Positions 43,849 to 52,484 of a stretch of 64,000 nt of DNA are shown here, piece after piece (position 1 is the first letter of the stretch; every line of letters starts with the position of its first letter). This stretch comes from Candidatus Anaerostipes avistercoris. Its GTDB lineage: Bacteria > Bacillota > Clostridia > Lachnospirales > Lachnospiraceae. The position numbers and the translations under genes are program-made. Location: contig DWWD01000036.1 in the NCBI GenBank assembly GCA_019119895.1, positions 1 through 64,000 on the forward strand. The letters are read 5' to 3'. The notes under the pieces are model-generated. The model made no database searches. It was not told the origin of the DNA and was given only the letters and a program-made list of their open reading frames with translations.

Positions 43849-44979
43849 ATGAAAAAAACAGCAAAGAAGCTGCTGTGTCTGGCAGCTGTCCTTGCCTTGT
43901 CAGTTTCGCTCTTAACCGGGTGTCAGGATAAGAATGAAAGAACCTTATTTGAATACGCCGGCCAGGAAGTGAAGTTTCAGGAAGCTCATATATATGCAAG
44001 AATCATGCAGTATCAGACCGAGGCACAGTATGGAGCATATTTTGGGGAGAATATGTGGGACATGCAGGCGGGAACTGACAGCAGCGGCAATACGATTACC
44101 ATGGAAGAATCTGTCAAAGACGGCGTGATCAATCAGCTGAAACAGGTAAAGGTACTGACAGCTCACGCGGATGACTATAATGTGAAACTTACGAAGGATG
44201 AGACAAGCGAACTGGAGAAGAATGTAGATTCTCTGGTGGAAACTGATATCGGAAAGCAGGTTATGGAAGACACAGAAGCCGATAAGGACGCGATCATGAA
44301 CCTGTACAGAGAGATCACACTTGCAAACAAGGTGATGCAGGCAATCATAGATGATGCGGATGTATCTGTGTCCGATGAGGAAGCAAAAACAACAACCGTA
44401 TACAAACTGGTATTCACGACAAAGACAACAGACAGCAAGACGGGTAAGGAAAAGGATATGTCAGATTCTGAGAAGAAGGATCAGAGAACGAAAGCCCAGT
44501 CAGCTCTGAGCGCATTAAGAAGCGGCGAAGGCGCAGGATCTGTTGCCAAGAAATTCGGCGTCGGCGATGTCAGCGGAGAGGAGTCCTATACAAAAGGGAA
44601 ATCAGAATTAGGTGATAAATTTGAGAAAGCTGCAGCTAAGCTGCAGACCAATGATATCAGCAATATCATTGAGACAGATGACGGTTATGTTATCGTCAAG
44701 ATGATCAACCCGAATGATACAGAGGCGATGGCCACGAATAAAGAAACTCTTCTTCAGGAAAAACAGCAGGAAGCTTACCAGAAGGTTTATGAAAAATGGA
44801 CCAAAGACGCAGATAAGGAATGGGACGACGAAAAATCTGTCAACCAGAGTCTGTGGGGAGAAGTGGAGTTTAAGTATGAAGCTGCGACTACAGCGTCAAC
44901 GACAGAATCTGACAGTTCTTCTGACACGACAACAGAAGAGGGAAGTCAGACTGCCACAACCACGGAAAGCAGCAATTAA
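43849..44979 (+). CDS. Foldase lipoprotein (SurA/PrsA-like peptidyl-prolyl isomerase)
   Basis: A 376-residue secreted lipoprotein. The signal peptide ends in SVSLLTGCQDK with a lipobox cysteine. A helical SurA_N-type chaperone region covers about residues 30-175, and a parvulin-like region follows (AQSALSALRSGEGAGSVAKK, ISNIIETDDGYVIVKMI). The Thr/Ser/Glu-rich tail after residue 345 is a spacer without structure. It would help fold exported proteins at the outer face of the membrane. The second of two ATGs was chosen because it lies 9 nt from GGAGG, the first only 3 nt. Confidence 0.88.
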   Translation: MKKTAKKLLCLAAVLALSVSLLTGCQDKNERTLFEYAGQEVKFQEAHIYARIMQYQTEAQYGAYFGENMWDMQAGTDSSGNTITMEESVKDGVINQLKQVKVLTAHADDYNVKLTKDETSELEKNVDSLVETDIGKQVMEDTEADKDAIMNLYREITLANKVMQAIIDDADVSVSDEEAKTTTVYKLVFTTKTTDSKTGKEKDMSDSEKKDQRTKAQSALSALRSGEGAGSVAKKFGVGDVSGEESYTKGKSELGDKFEKAAAKLQTNDISNIIETDDGYVIVKMINPNDTEAMATNKETLLQEKQQEAYQKVYEKWTKDADKEWDDEKSVNQSLWGEVEFKYEAATTASTTESDSSSDTTTEEGSQTATTTESSN

Positions 44980-45010
44980 GGCAGAAATCATAACATATGG
45001 AAGAGACCAA

Positions 45011-45055
45011 AGTCCGGAAAGAGATGATAATTTCTTTCCGGGCTTTATTTTTTTG
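45011..45055 (+). terminator. Terminator after the foldase gene
   Basis: CCGGAAAGA (45014-45022) pairs with TCTTTCCGG (45033-45041), followed by GCTTTATTTTTTT. Confidence 0.83.
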
Positions 45056-45140
45056 CACAAAAGTGTGAAGAAAAATGTTGAATAAATAATTTTTTTCAAA
45101 AAGATTGAAAAACATCAAACTGTTTTTTGAAGACTGCTGA

Positions 45141-45149
45141 TGCTATACT
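45141..45149 (+). promoter_or_regulatory. Extended -10 promoter of the Gat-type PTS operon
   Basis: TGCTATACT, with TATACT at 45144-45149, 24 nt before the PRD regulator start. The -35 is weak (TGTTTT at 45121-45126), which suits a promoter needing an activator. Confidence 0.5.
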
Positions 45150-45172
45150 GCAATTACAGGTGAGGTGAAAAT

Positions 45173-47254
45173 ATGAATAAGAGATCTCGGGAAATATTAT
45201 CTCAGCTAATCAAAAAAAATGAATATGGTCAAAATTTGTCGATTCAAAATTTGGCAGAAATGTTTGATGTTTCCATCAGAACGATACGATATGACATCAA
45301 TCAGGTAAATGATTTTCTGGAAGACAACGGTTTGAATCCGGTTCATTTGGGAAATCAGGGAATCATCGAAACAACGGCCGATATCCGGAAAGCCAAGACA
45401 TCGCTGATGAACGAGGGTTTCTATTCTTATAAGCTTTCCAGGGATGAGAGGCTTATATTTACGGCAGTGCTCCTGATCGGGGCGGATGACTACGTCACAT
45501 TATCTGACATTGCAGACTGGCTTTATGTCAGCCGTTCAACGGTGATACAGGATCTGGATCACATTAAAGATTTTTTCCGAAAGCATCAGCTGTACCTGCT
45601 GTCCCACTCAAATAAAGGTTTGCTGCTGGAAGGAAGAGAAAGAGAAAAAAGGAACATGCTTTTTGATTTGATTCAGTCCCACAGCAGTGTCTTCAGGGAA
45701 AAACCCGTTTTCCAGCATTTGATGGATGGTTTGTCCAAGAATGCGGAGATTGATATGGAAGACAGAACGAGGATTGAGAAGATCATCAATGAGGCGGAAC
45801 ATGTGTACGGCAGGTTTCTGACGGACCAGTCTTTTATAGAAATCCGGACGTATTTTGAAATTGCACTGTACCGTCTTGCCCAGGGACATTTTGTGGAAGG
45901 CATGGGAAAGAAAAACAGTAAGTATCCTATGGCTCAGGGAATCATGCAGCAGATTCAGCAGTTTATCGTCAAAGAAGTACCGGAGACAGAAAGCAGTTTT
46001 CTGGCAGAAGTGCTGAACCGTGTGAAATATATTAAAAAGACTACCAGCAACCAGGAAATTGTGAAAATGCAGGTGATCACGAGAACCTTTATCGAAAATA
46101 TTTCGAAGGACATCGAAAGGAATCTGCAGGGAGATTACATTTTCTATGAAAATCTGATCAATCATCTGGAATCTACCTTTTCCGTAGTGGGAAAGGGACC
46201 GGGAATCGGATCAGTCGTAGACGAAGTAATCACGAGATATCCGAAAGTGAAAGACGCAGTCAAGAGAAATGTGTTCGTGCTGGAAGAGTATATCGGCAGA
46301 AAACTTTCGGAAGAGGAAATTGCATATATTGTGATCCATGTCTGCGCGGCGCTGGAAAGAAACAATAATGAAGCGACGAGATATTCGGTGATCCTTGTAT
46401 GCAATGGAGGAATTGGAACATCGCAGCTTCTGCTGGCGAGGCTGGAGAAGTTTTTTCATCTGGACGTGCTGGATATTATCCCGGCTCATGATATAAAAAA
46501 CGTAGATTTGAAAAATGTGGATGTTGTGATTTCAACGATTTCGCTGGCGGAAGAAAACATCGAATACATTCAAGTGGATCCGCTGCTGACAGATGAGGAC
46601 TGCATCCGGGTGGGTGAGAAACTCTCAAAAATAAAGCCGAGGAATCAGAAAAACGATGTACCTGCGGGACAGCCGGGTGAGCCGGTCCGATATCTGGAGA
46701 AAATCCGTACCATTCTGGAAGAAGAGCAGCAGGACGCCTGTCTGGGAGAAATTCAGAATGTGATTGAAGAATTCTTTCAGAAGAAAGAAGAAATTCTGCT
46801 GACAGATCTGCTCAGACCACAGGCAATTACGCTGGATGTTTTCTGCAGAGACTGGAGAGAGGCAATCCGCGCGTCTGCAAAATATCTTCTGGAGAGAGGC
46901 GCGGTCAATCCAAACTACGTGGAAGCAATGGTGAGAAACGTAGAAGAGAACGGGCCATATATCGTTTTGGCTCCGGGCTTCGCACTCCCTCATGAAGCCT
47001 TAAATGCAGGCGCATCAAAGGTTGGCATGAGCCTGATCCGCCTGGAACAGCCGGTTCCTTTTGGGAAAAAGGAAATGGATCCGATCGAATGGGTCTGCTG
47101 TCTGAGTGCTATTAATAAAGAAACGCATTTAAAAGCAATGTTTCATTTGGTCAATCTGTTTTATAATCCGGAGTTCCGCAGGGATATCAGGAAGAGTACA
47201 ACGCCGGAAGAAGTTTTCAGGATTATCAGTCAATATGAATATGAAACGAGGTAA
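45173..47254 (+). CDS. PRD-domain transcriptional regulator with EIIB- and EIIA-like domains (MtlR/BglG type)
   Basis: A 693-residue regulator of PTS genes. The N-terminal DeoR/Mga-like helix-turn-helix reads LSIQNLAEMFDVSIRTIRYD, a second HTH is YVTLSDIADWLYVSRSTVIQ, two PRD domains follow (about 190-400), then a Gat-EIIB-like domain with CNGGIGTSQLL and a C-terminal EIIA-like domain with the phospho-His in APGFALPHEAL. In known relatives HPr and the cognate EIIB phosphorylate these domains to switch transcription. GAGGTG precedes the ATG. It is followed 5 nt later by the EIIA gene, so it most likely activates its own PTS operon. Confidence 0.93.
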   Translation: MNKRSREILSQLIKKNEYGQNLSIQNLAEMFDVSIRTIRYDINQVNDFLEDNGLNPVHLGNQGIIETTADIRKAKTSLMNEGFYSYKLSRDERLIFTAVLLIGADDYVTLSDIADWLYVSRSTVIQDLDHIKDFFRKHQLYLLSHSNKGLLLEGREREKRNMLFDLIQSHSSVFREKPVFQHLMDGLSKNAEIDMEDRTRIEKIINEAEHVYGRFLTDQSFIEIRTYFEIALYRLAQGHFVEGMGKKNSKYPMAQGIMQQIQQFIVKEVPETESSFLAEVLNRVKYIKKTTSNQEIVKMQVITRTFIENISKDIERNLQGDYIFYENLINHLESTFSVVGKGPGIGSVVDEVITRYPKVKDAVKRNVFVLEEYIGRKLSEEEIAYIVIHVCAALERNNNEATRYSVILVCNGGIGTSQLLLARLEKFFHLDVLDIIPAHDIKNVDLKNVDVVISTISLAEENIEYIQVDPLLTDEDCIRVGEKLSKIKPRNQKNDVPAGQPGEPVRYLEKIRTILEEEQQDACLGEIQNVIEEFFQKKEEILLTDLLRPQAITLDVFCRDWREAIRASAKYLLERGAVNPNYVEAMVRNVEENGPYIVLAPGFALPHEALNAGASKVGMSLIRLEQPVPFGKKEMDPIEWVCCLSAINKETHLKAMFHLVNLFYNPEFRRDIRKSTTPEEVFRIISQYEYETR

Positions 47255-47259
47255 AAACT

Positions 47260-47727
47260 ATGATTTGGGAAGACTTAAATGAAGATCTGATCATGCCAGA
47301 GCTGGAAGCTGGAAGTTCAGAAGAAGTTTTTCAGCAATTAGGAGGGCTTTTGGTATCGGGAGGATATTGTAAGACGAGTTATGTGGATGCATTGAAGGAA
47401 AGAGAAAAAGATTTTCCTACCGGAATCAATATGGGAAGCATAGGCATTGCCATTCCCCATACAGACAAAGAGCATGTAATCAAAGGTGCGGTTGCCATCG
47501 GCGTTTTAAAAGAGCCTGTGCATTTCTATCAGATGGGAACCAATGATGAAAATGTCAGCGCAAAATTGATTTTTATGCTTGCAGTAAAAGACCCGAAAGA
47601 GCATCTTGTATTTCTGCAGAGAATTCTTATGATTCTTCAGGATCAGGAAGTTTTGGAAAAATTGACGAAGACCAGGAACAAACAGGAAATTATTGAAATT
47701 ATCAAAGAAAAAGAAAAGCAGCTGTAG
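47260..47727 (+). CDS. gatA: PTS EIIA subunit, galactitol/fructose type
   Basis: A 155-residue phosphocarrier of the mannitol/fructose EIIA family, as used in galactitol systems. The active histidine is His67 in IGIAIPHTDKEHV; it receives phosphate from HPr and passes it to EIIB. GAGG precedes the ATG. The order EIIA, EIIB, EIIC with separate genes matches the galactitol (Gat) PTS layout. The Gat family label is good, the sugar alcohol transported is not known. Confidence 0.92.
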   Translation: MIWEDLNEDLIMPELEAGSSEEVFQQLGGLLVSGGYCKTSYVDALKEREKDFPTGINMGSIGIAIPHTDKEHVIKGAVAIGVLKEPVHFYQMGTNDENVSAKLIFMLAVKDPKEHLVFLQRILMILQDQEVLEKLTKTRNKQEIIEIIKEKEKQL

Positions 47728-47783
47728 AGCGTTTACGAAAGGTTTGCGTGCCATACGGCGTGAAACAGAAGGAGGAAACGAAT

Positions 47784-48086
47784 ATGAAGGCAGTTAATAT
47801 TTTATCAGTATGTGGATCAGGAACGGTGACATCATCCATGGTAGCCGCTAAACTCAAAGAAAAACTTGGAGACAGGGGATATTCTGTATCCACAACAGAA
47901 GCTCGACCGACAGAAGCATTGAATCTTGCGCAGTCCGGAAGATTTGATATTATTACCCACACGAGTCCGCTGCCGGACGGAGATTATAAAATACCGGCAG
48001 TGAATGCTTTCGCATGTATTACAGGAATCGGAGAAGACCAATTCTTTGATCAGGTAGAAGAGGCATTGAAGTCTGTAGGAAAGTAG
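47784..48086 (+). CDS. gatB: PTS EIIB subunit, galactitol type
   Basis: A 100-residue EIIB. The phosphorylated cysteine is Cys10 in NILSVCGSGTVTSSM, in a P-loop-like turn typical of GatB. Phosphate goes from EIIA to this cysteine and then to the incoming sugar alcohol on EIIC. GGAGG lies 8 nt before the ATG at 47784; the frame is open further upstream without a better start. Confidence 0.92.
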   Translation: MKAVNILSVCGSGTVTSSMVAAKLKEKLGDRGYSVSTTEARPTEALNLAQSGRFDIITHTSPLPDGDYKIPAVNAFACITGIGEDQFFDQVEEALKSVGK

Positions 48087-48120
48087 AAAATGCGGAAATA
48101 GTATGTAGGGAGGAAATTAT

Positions 48121-49536
48121 ATGATTATATTAGAAACATTGAAAGCTGTCATCGATAATTTTGGTTCTGCCATCGTAGTTCCATTTATTATCTTTATCAT
48201 TGCCCTGATCTTCCGTGTAAAACCGGCCAAAGCATTCCTGTCAGGACTGTATGCCGGAGTTTCTTTGGAAGGGTTTACACTGATTATCGGCGCTTATACG
48301 CCAATCATCACGCCATTGGTACAGAATATGTCAGATGTTATGTCTAATATTACAGGTGTTGAGTTAAATACCTTTGACGTAGGCTGGCAGGCAACATCCG
48401 TCGTAGCATTTGCCACCAGTGCGGGAATGATCTATCTCGGTCTGGGAATTGCTCTTCAGACCATTCTGTTCCTTGTGAAGTGGACTAATATCTTCCAGCC
48501 GTCCGATTTGTGGAATAACTATTCGTATATCGTATGGGGCGCCATGGTAATTTTCAGCACTCATAACTTTGCTCTTGGAATCGCCTGTATGATTCTTTTG
48601 AATCTCTACAGCCTTCTGATTTCAGAATTAGTGGCAAAACGCTGGTCTAAATATTACAATTATCCGAATTGCACGATTATCGCCATGCACAACGTAGAAC
48701 CTGCTATTTTCGCGATTGCGATCGACCCGATTTTAAATAAATTAGGCCTGAATAAAGTGAAATTAAATCCGAAATCTATCGAGAAAAAACTTGGTTTCAT
48801 TGGTGAGCCGATGACCCTTGGATTTATTCTCGGAGGTTTGATTGGAATCCTCGGAAGTATTGACAAGCTCGGAAGTCTGGCCGGATGGGGCGATGTACTG
48901 GAAGCTGCCATCGCGACAGCTGCTATTATGGCGATCTTCCCGAAAATTGCCAGTATGTTTGCACAGGCATTTGCGCCGATTACAGAGGCAGCCAGAGTTT
49001 TTATGGGAAAATCCGGGGACAGAGAATGGTATATTGCGGTAAATGACGCGGTAGGGTACGGTGAACCGGCAACTCTGACAAGCGGACTTCTCTTGATTCC
49101 GATTATGGTTATCATTGCTACAGTACTGCCTGGAAACCAGGTTCTTCCGGTCGTAGACCTTCTGGCAATTCCATATATGGTACAGGGATTGGTTGCAGTA
49201 TATAAAGGAAATATGTCTAAGATTCTTGTAGCCGGCATTATCTGGTTCAGCCTTGGATTGTTGATGTGTACATATACGGCGCCGCTGTTTACGGAAGTGG
49301 CAAGATCCGCAGGATTTGCAATTCCGGCAGGCGCAGCCATGATTACAAGTTTCAATATCCTTGGAAAACCAATGCTTGGGTTTGTTTTCCTGGCATTTTT
49401 ATCAGGCAATCCACTGTTTATCGGAATTGCAGTTGCTATTTATGCAGCAGCATTTATCATCTTTAAGACAAAGAATCAGCAGATTGTCGAATATCTGGAT
49501 CGTCAGGCTGATAAGAATGACACAGCAACAGAGTAG
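48121..49536 (+). CDS. gatC: PTS EIIC permease, galactitol type
   Basis: A 471-residue membrane permease with about ten hydrophobic segments, of the GatC family. Recognisable parts are FGSAIVVPFIIFIIALIFRV at the N-terminus, VEPAIFAIAIDPILNKLG and NDAVGYGEPATLTSGLLLIP. It binds and translocates the polyol while EIIB phosphorylates it. GGGAGG precedes the ATG. The next gene is the AraM-type dehydrogenase, 14 nt after the stop codon, so the imported polyol phosphate is probably its substrate. Confidence 0.93.
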   Translation: MIILETLKAVIDNFGSAIVVPFIIFIIALIFRVKPAKAFLSGLYAGVSLEGFTLIIGAYTPIITPLVQNMSDVMSNITGVELNTFDVGWQATSVVAFATSAGMIYLGLGIALQTILFLVKWTNIFQPSDLWNNYSYIVWGAMVIFSTHNFALGIACMILLNLYSLLISELVAKRWSKYYNYPNCTIIAMHNVEPAIFAIAIDPILNKLGLNKVKLNPKSIEKKLGFIGEPMTLGFILGGLIGILGSIDKLGSLAGWGDVLEAAIATAAIMAIFPKIASMFAQAFAPITEAARVFMGKSGDREWYIAVNDAVGYGEPATLTSGLLLIPIMVIIATVLPGNQVLPVVDLLAIPYMVQGLVAVYKGNMSKILVAGIIWFSLGLLMCTYTAPLFTEVARSAGFAIPAGAAMITSFNILGKPMLGFVFLAFLSGNPLFIGIAVAIYAAAFIIFKTKNQQIVEYLDRQADKNDTATE

Positions 49537-49550
49537 CAAGGAGTATCGGA

Positions 49551-50843
49551 ATGAAAATAGATGTAAATGAATTTTTAAAGCCATGCAGCTGTGGAAGAAA
49601 ACACGAAATTGTAGTCGATGACATTATCATCGAAAGAGGAGCTATCGCGCAGCTCCCGGATATTTTAAAGCGTCCGGCTTATGCGGATAAGAAATCACTG
49701 GTTATGATCTGCGATGAAAATACATATGAAGCGGCAGGAAAACAGGTGGAGACGCTGATTCCCGGAATAAAAAAAATCATACTGAATCCGGAGAACCTCC
49801 ATGCCAACGAACATGGAGTGGAGGCAGCGAAAAAAGGTCTGGAAACAGCCGGAGACGTGGATCTTATGATCGCGGTAGGTTCCGGGACGATTCATGACAT
49901 TACAAGATATCATGCGTATGAAATGAAAATCCCGTTCTTCTCAGTTCCGACGGCGGCCAGTGTGGATGGTTTCGTCTCAACGGTAGCAGCGATGACATGG
50001 CACGGATTTAAAAAGAGTTTCACGGCGGTATCGCCGGTGGTCGTCATAGCAGATACGGATATTTTCAAAAAGGCGCCGCTGCGGCTGACCGCATCCGGAG
50101 TGTCTGATTTGCTGGGTAAATATACGGCGCTGGCAGACTGGAAAATCACCCATATCCTGACAGGAGAATATATTTGTGATGAAATCTGCAGCATGGAATA
50201 TGAGGCACTGGACCGTCTGAAGGAAAGTCTCGACGGCCTGACAACGGGAGACGAAGCGGCGTATGAAAATCTGATGTACGGACTGTTGCTTTCCGGTCTG
50301 GCTATGCAGATGACCGGAAATTCAAGACCGGCCTCCGGTGCGGAACATCACATGTCTCATTTATGGGAAATGGAAGTGATCAACGATTATATTGATTTTT
50401 ATCACGGAGAAAAAGTCGGGGTCGGCCTGGTGCTGGCATCCAAAATCTATCACAAGGCAGCGGAAAAAATGGCAGCAGGAGATTTCAAAGTGAAAGATTC
50501 CATGCCGGTGGAAGAAGAATTGATTCGGGAGAATTTCAATAAACCGGGAATGTTTGAAATTATCATGGAAGAAAATACCCCGAATCTGCTGGATGAAGTG
50601 GATCCTGCCAAATTAGTGGAAAAGAACGATGAAATTATCTCTGTGATCCGTGAAATTCCGACAGCGGAAGAACTTACGGCAATGATTGATAAGGTACAGG
50701 GAGTGAAATCGCTGGAAGATCTGGGATTTGACGAAAGCTATCAGGCGAAAACCGCCAATTTATCTCCATATGTCAGAGCCAGGATTACATTTATGAGACT
50801 CCTTAAATTCTATGATTTCTATGAGGAGGTCATATCATGTTAG
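49551..50843 (+). CDS. AraM/EgsA-type (glycerol-1-phosphate dehydrogenase family) dehydrogenase
   Basis: A 430-residue member of the glycerol-1-phosphate dehydrogenase / AraM family of metal-dependent polyol-phosphate dehydrogenases. The NAD site is [38 protein letters not shown] follows. Metal ligands are expected in [15 protein letters not shown] (Asp), [16 protein letters not shown] (His) and [10 protein letters not shown] (His). In the Bacillus subtilis ara operon AraM is such an enzyme. Here it stands between a polyol PTS and AraD, so it probably oxidises a pentitol phosphate rather than making glycerol 1-phosphate for lipids; this is inference. The stop overlaps the start of the next gene by 7 nt. 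Confidence 0.88.
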   Translation: MKIDVNEFLKPCSCGRKHEIVVDDIIIERGAIAQLPDILKRPAYADKKSLVMICDENTYEAAGKQVETLIPGIKKIILNPENLHANEHGVEAAKKGLETAGDVDLMIAVGSGTIHDITRYHAYEMKIPFFSVPTAASVDGFVSTVAAMTWHGFKKSFTAVSPVVVIADTDIFKKAPLRLTASGVSDLLGKYTALADWKITHILTGEYICDEICSMEYEALDRLKESLDGLTTGDEAAYENLMYGLLLSGLAMQMTGNSRPASGAEHHMSHLWEMEVINDYIDFYHGEKVGVGLVLASKIYHKAAEKMAAGDFKVKDSMPVEEELIRENFNKPGMFEIIMEENTPNLLDEVDPAKLVEKNDEIISVIREIPTAEELTAMIDKVQGVKSLEDLGFDESYQAKTANLSPYVRARITFMRLLKFYDFYEEVISC

Positions 50844-51532
50844 AAAAATTAAAGCAGCAGGTGTATGAGGCTAATATGGAACTGCCGGAGAAAGGCCTGA
50901 TCACTTATACCTGGGGAAATGTAAGCGGCATTGACCGGGAGAAAGGGCTGTTTGTCATTAAGCCAAGCGGGGTGCCTTATGAAGAGCTGAAACCGGAAGA
51001 TATGGTTGTTATGAATCTTCAGGGAGAGAAGGTGGAAGGGGACTTAAATCCTTCTTCTGATACGCCGACCCATCTGGAACTTTACAAAGCCTTTGAAAAG
51101 CTGGGAGGCATTGTACATACTCATTCCCCATGGGCAACTTCATGGGCCCAGGCAGGCAGAGCCATTCCATGTTACGGAACCACCCACGCAGATTACTTTT
51201 ACGGGCAAATTCCATGTGCCAGATCTCTCACGAAAGAAGAGATTGAAGGGAATTATGAGGAAAATACAGGACGTGTCATCATTGAAGCCTTTGTGGAAGG
51301 AAATCCGGAGTATGTGCCGGGCATCCTCTGCGCAAATCACGGCCCGTTTACCTGGGGGAAAGATGCCGCGGAAGCAGTGCACAACGCAGTGGTATTAGAA
51401 GAGGTGGCTAAGATGGCGTACCGGACGGAACAGCTCAGAAACCAGACGGTAGGAGCGCCCGGATATCTTCAGGATAAACACTTTTTCCGGAAGCACGGGG
51501 AGAATGCCTATTACGGACAGCCGGGAAAATAA
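50837..51532 (+). CDS. araD: L-ribulose-5-phosphate 4-epimerase
   Basis: A 231-residue class II aldolase-fold enzyme that turns L-ribulose 5-phosphate into D-xylulose 5-phosphate, feeding the pentose phosphate pathway. The sequence [46 protein letters not shown] and [15 protein letters not shown] match AraD, including the zinc-binding His pair of HTH and a later His in [17 protein letters not shown] lies 7 nt before the ATG, inside the end of the dehydrogenase gene. No AraA isomerase or AraB kinase is nearby, so L-ribulose 5-phosphate must come from another route, probably the AraM-type enzyme. Confidence 0.95.
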   Translation: MLEKLKQQVYEANMELPEKGLITYTWGNVSGIDREKGLFVIKPSGVPYEELKPEDMVVMNLQGEKVEGDLNPSSDTPTHLELYKAFEKLGGIVHTHSPWATSWAQAGRAIPCYGTTHADYFYGQIPCARSLTKEEIEGNYEENTGRVIIEAFVEGNPEYVPGILCANHGPFTWGKDAAEAVHNAVVLEEVAKMAYRTEQLRNQTVGAPGYLQDKHFFRKHGENAYYGQPGK

Positions 51533-51586
51533 ACACAGGTAAATTCCAGTGAAAACTGGTTTACAACATATGTTATAACGCTTTTG

Positions 51587-51622
51587 AAAAGGCTTTTGTC
51601 CTTTGCGGGACAAGAGCCTTTT
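51587..51622 (+). terminator. Hairpin between araD and the NagD-like gene
   Basis: A 15-bp stem (one G-T pair) joins 51587-51601 with 51608-51622 around a 6-nt loop. No T run follows, so it may only weaken transcription into the next gene or protect the upstream mRNA end. Confidence 0.6.
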
Positions 51623-51642
51623 CATCATAATGGAGGTGCGGA

Positions 51643-52443
51643 ATGAAGGATACAATCAGACAGATTAAAAGTTTTATTTTAGATATGGACGGTACGATTT
51701 ATCTTGGAAATGAATTGTTTGACTACACATTGGATTTTCTGCGGACCGTAGAGGAAACCGGAAGGAAATACTATTTTTTTACAAACAATTCATCCAGGAG
51801 TCAGCAGGCGTATATTGATAAACTGGCGGCAATGGGCATAAAAATCCGGCCGGAACAAATGATGATTTCCAGCCACGTGATGATACAGTATCTGAAAAAA
51901 TATCATCCGGACGAAAGTTTGTATGTGGTGGGGACACCGTCTCTGCTTCGGGAATTTGAAGCTTATGATATGCCGCTGACAGAGATCGATCCGGATATTG
52001 TAATTCTTGGATTTGATACGACGCTGACCTATGAAAAAATGTCAAAAGCCTGTCATTATGTAAGAAACGGCTGCACTTATTATGGAATTAATCCGGACTG
52101 GAATTGTCCGATTGAGGGAGGAGATTTTATACCGGACTGCGGATCCATGGCAAAGATGATCGAGGCCTCCACCGGAAGATTTCCGGAGTTTTTCGGTAAG
52201 CCGTCCAAACATACTCTGGACTATATAATAGAAGAAACAGGATGTGCGCCGGAGGAAATTGCCATTGTAGGAGACCGTTTGTATACGGATATTGCAGTAG
52301 CTGACGGCAGCCCGGTAACTTCCATTCTGGTCTTAAGCGGGGAAAGCACCATGAAAGATGTGGAAAAAAGCGATGTGAAACCGGATATGATCGTGGATTC
52401 CCTGAAAAATATCACAGAACTTATGAAAGAAGCCGGTGAATGA
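51643..52443 (+). CDS. HAD-IIA sugar-phosphate phosphatase (NagD/AraL-like)
   Basis: A 266-residue HAD subfamily IIA phosphatase. Motif I is FILDMDGTIYLGN, motif II FFTNNSSRS, the cap domain follows, motif III is GKPSKHTLDYI and motif IV VGDRLYTDI. In B. subtilis the related AraL sits in the arabinose operon and hydrolyses excess sugar phosphates. Here it follows AraM-type and AraD genes, so the same three-gene set is kept next to a PTS. GGAGGTG precedes the ATG. A hairpin at 51587 lies between it and araD, so its expression may be lower. Confidence 0.88.
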   Translation: MKDTIRQIKSFILDMDGTIYLGNELFDYTLDFLRTVEETGRKYYFFTNNSSRSQQAYIDKLAAMGIKIRPEQMMISSHVMIQYLKKYHPDESLYVVGTPSLLREFEAYDMPLTEIDPDIVILGFDTTLTYEKMSKACHYVRNGCTYYGINPDWNCPIEGGDFIPDCGSMAKMIEASTGRFPEFFGKPSKHTLDYIIEETGCAPEEIAIVGDRLYTDIAVADGSPVTSILVLSGESTMKDVEKSDVKPDMIVDSLKNITELMKEAGE

Positions 52444-52484
52444 TTTGAAACAAAATCCATATAATATGTCCAGGAGGACATATT

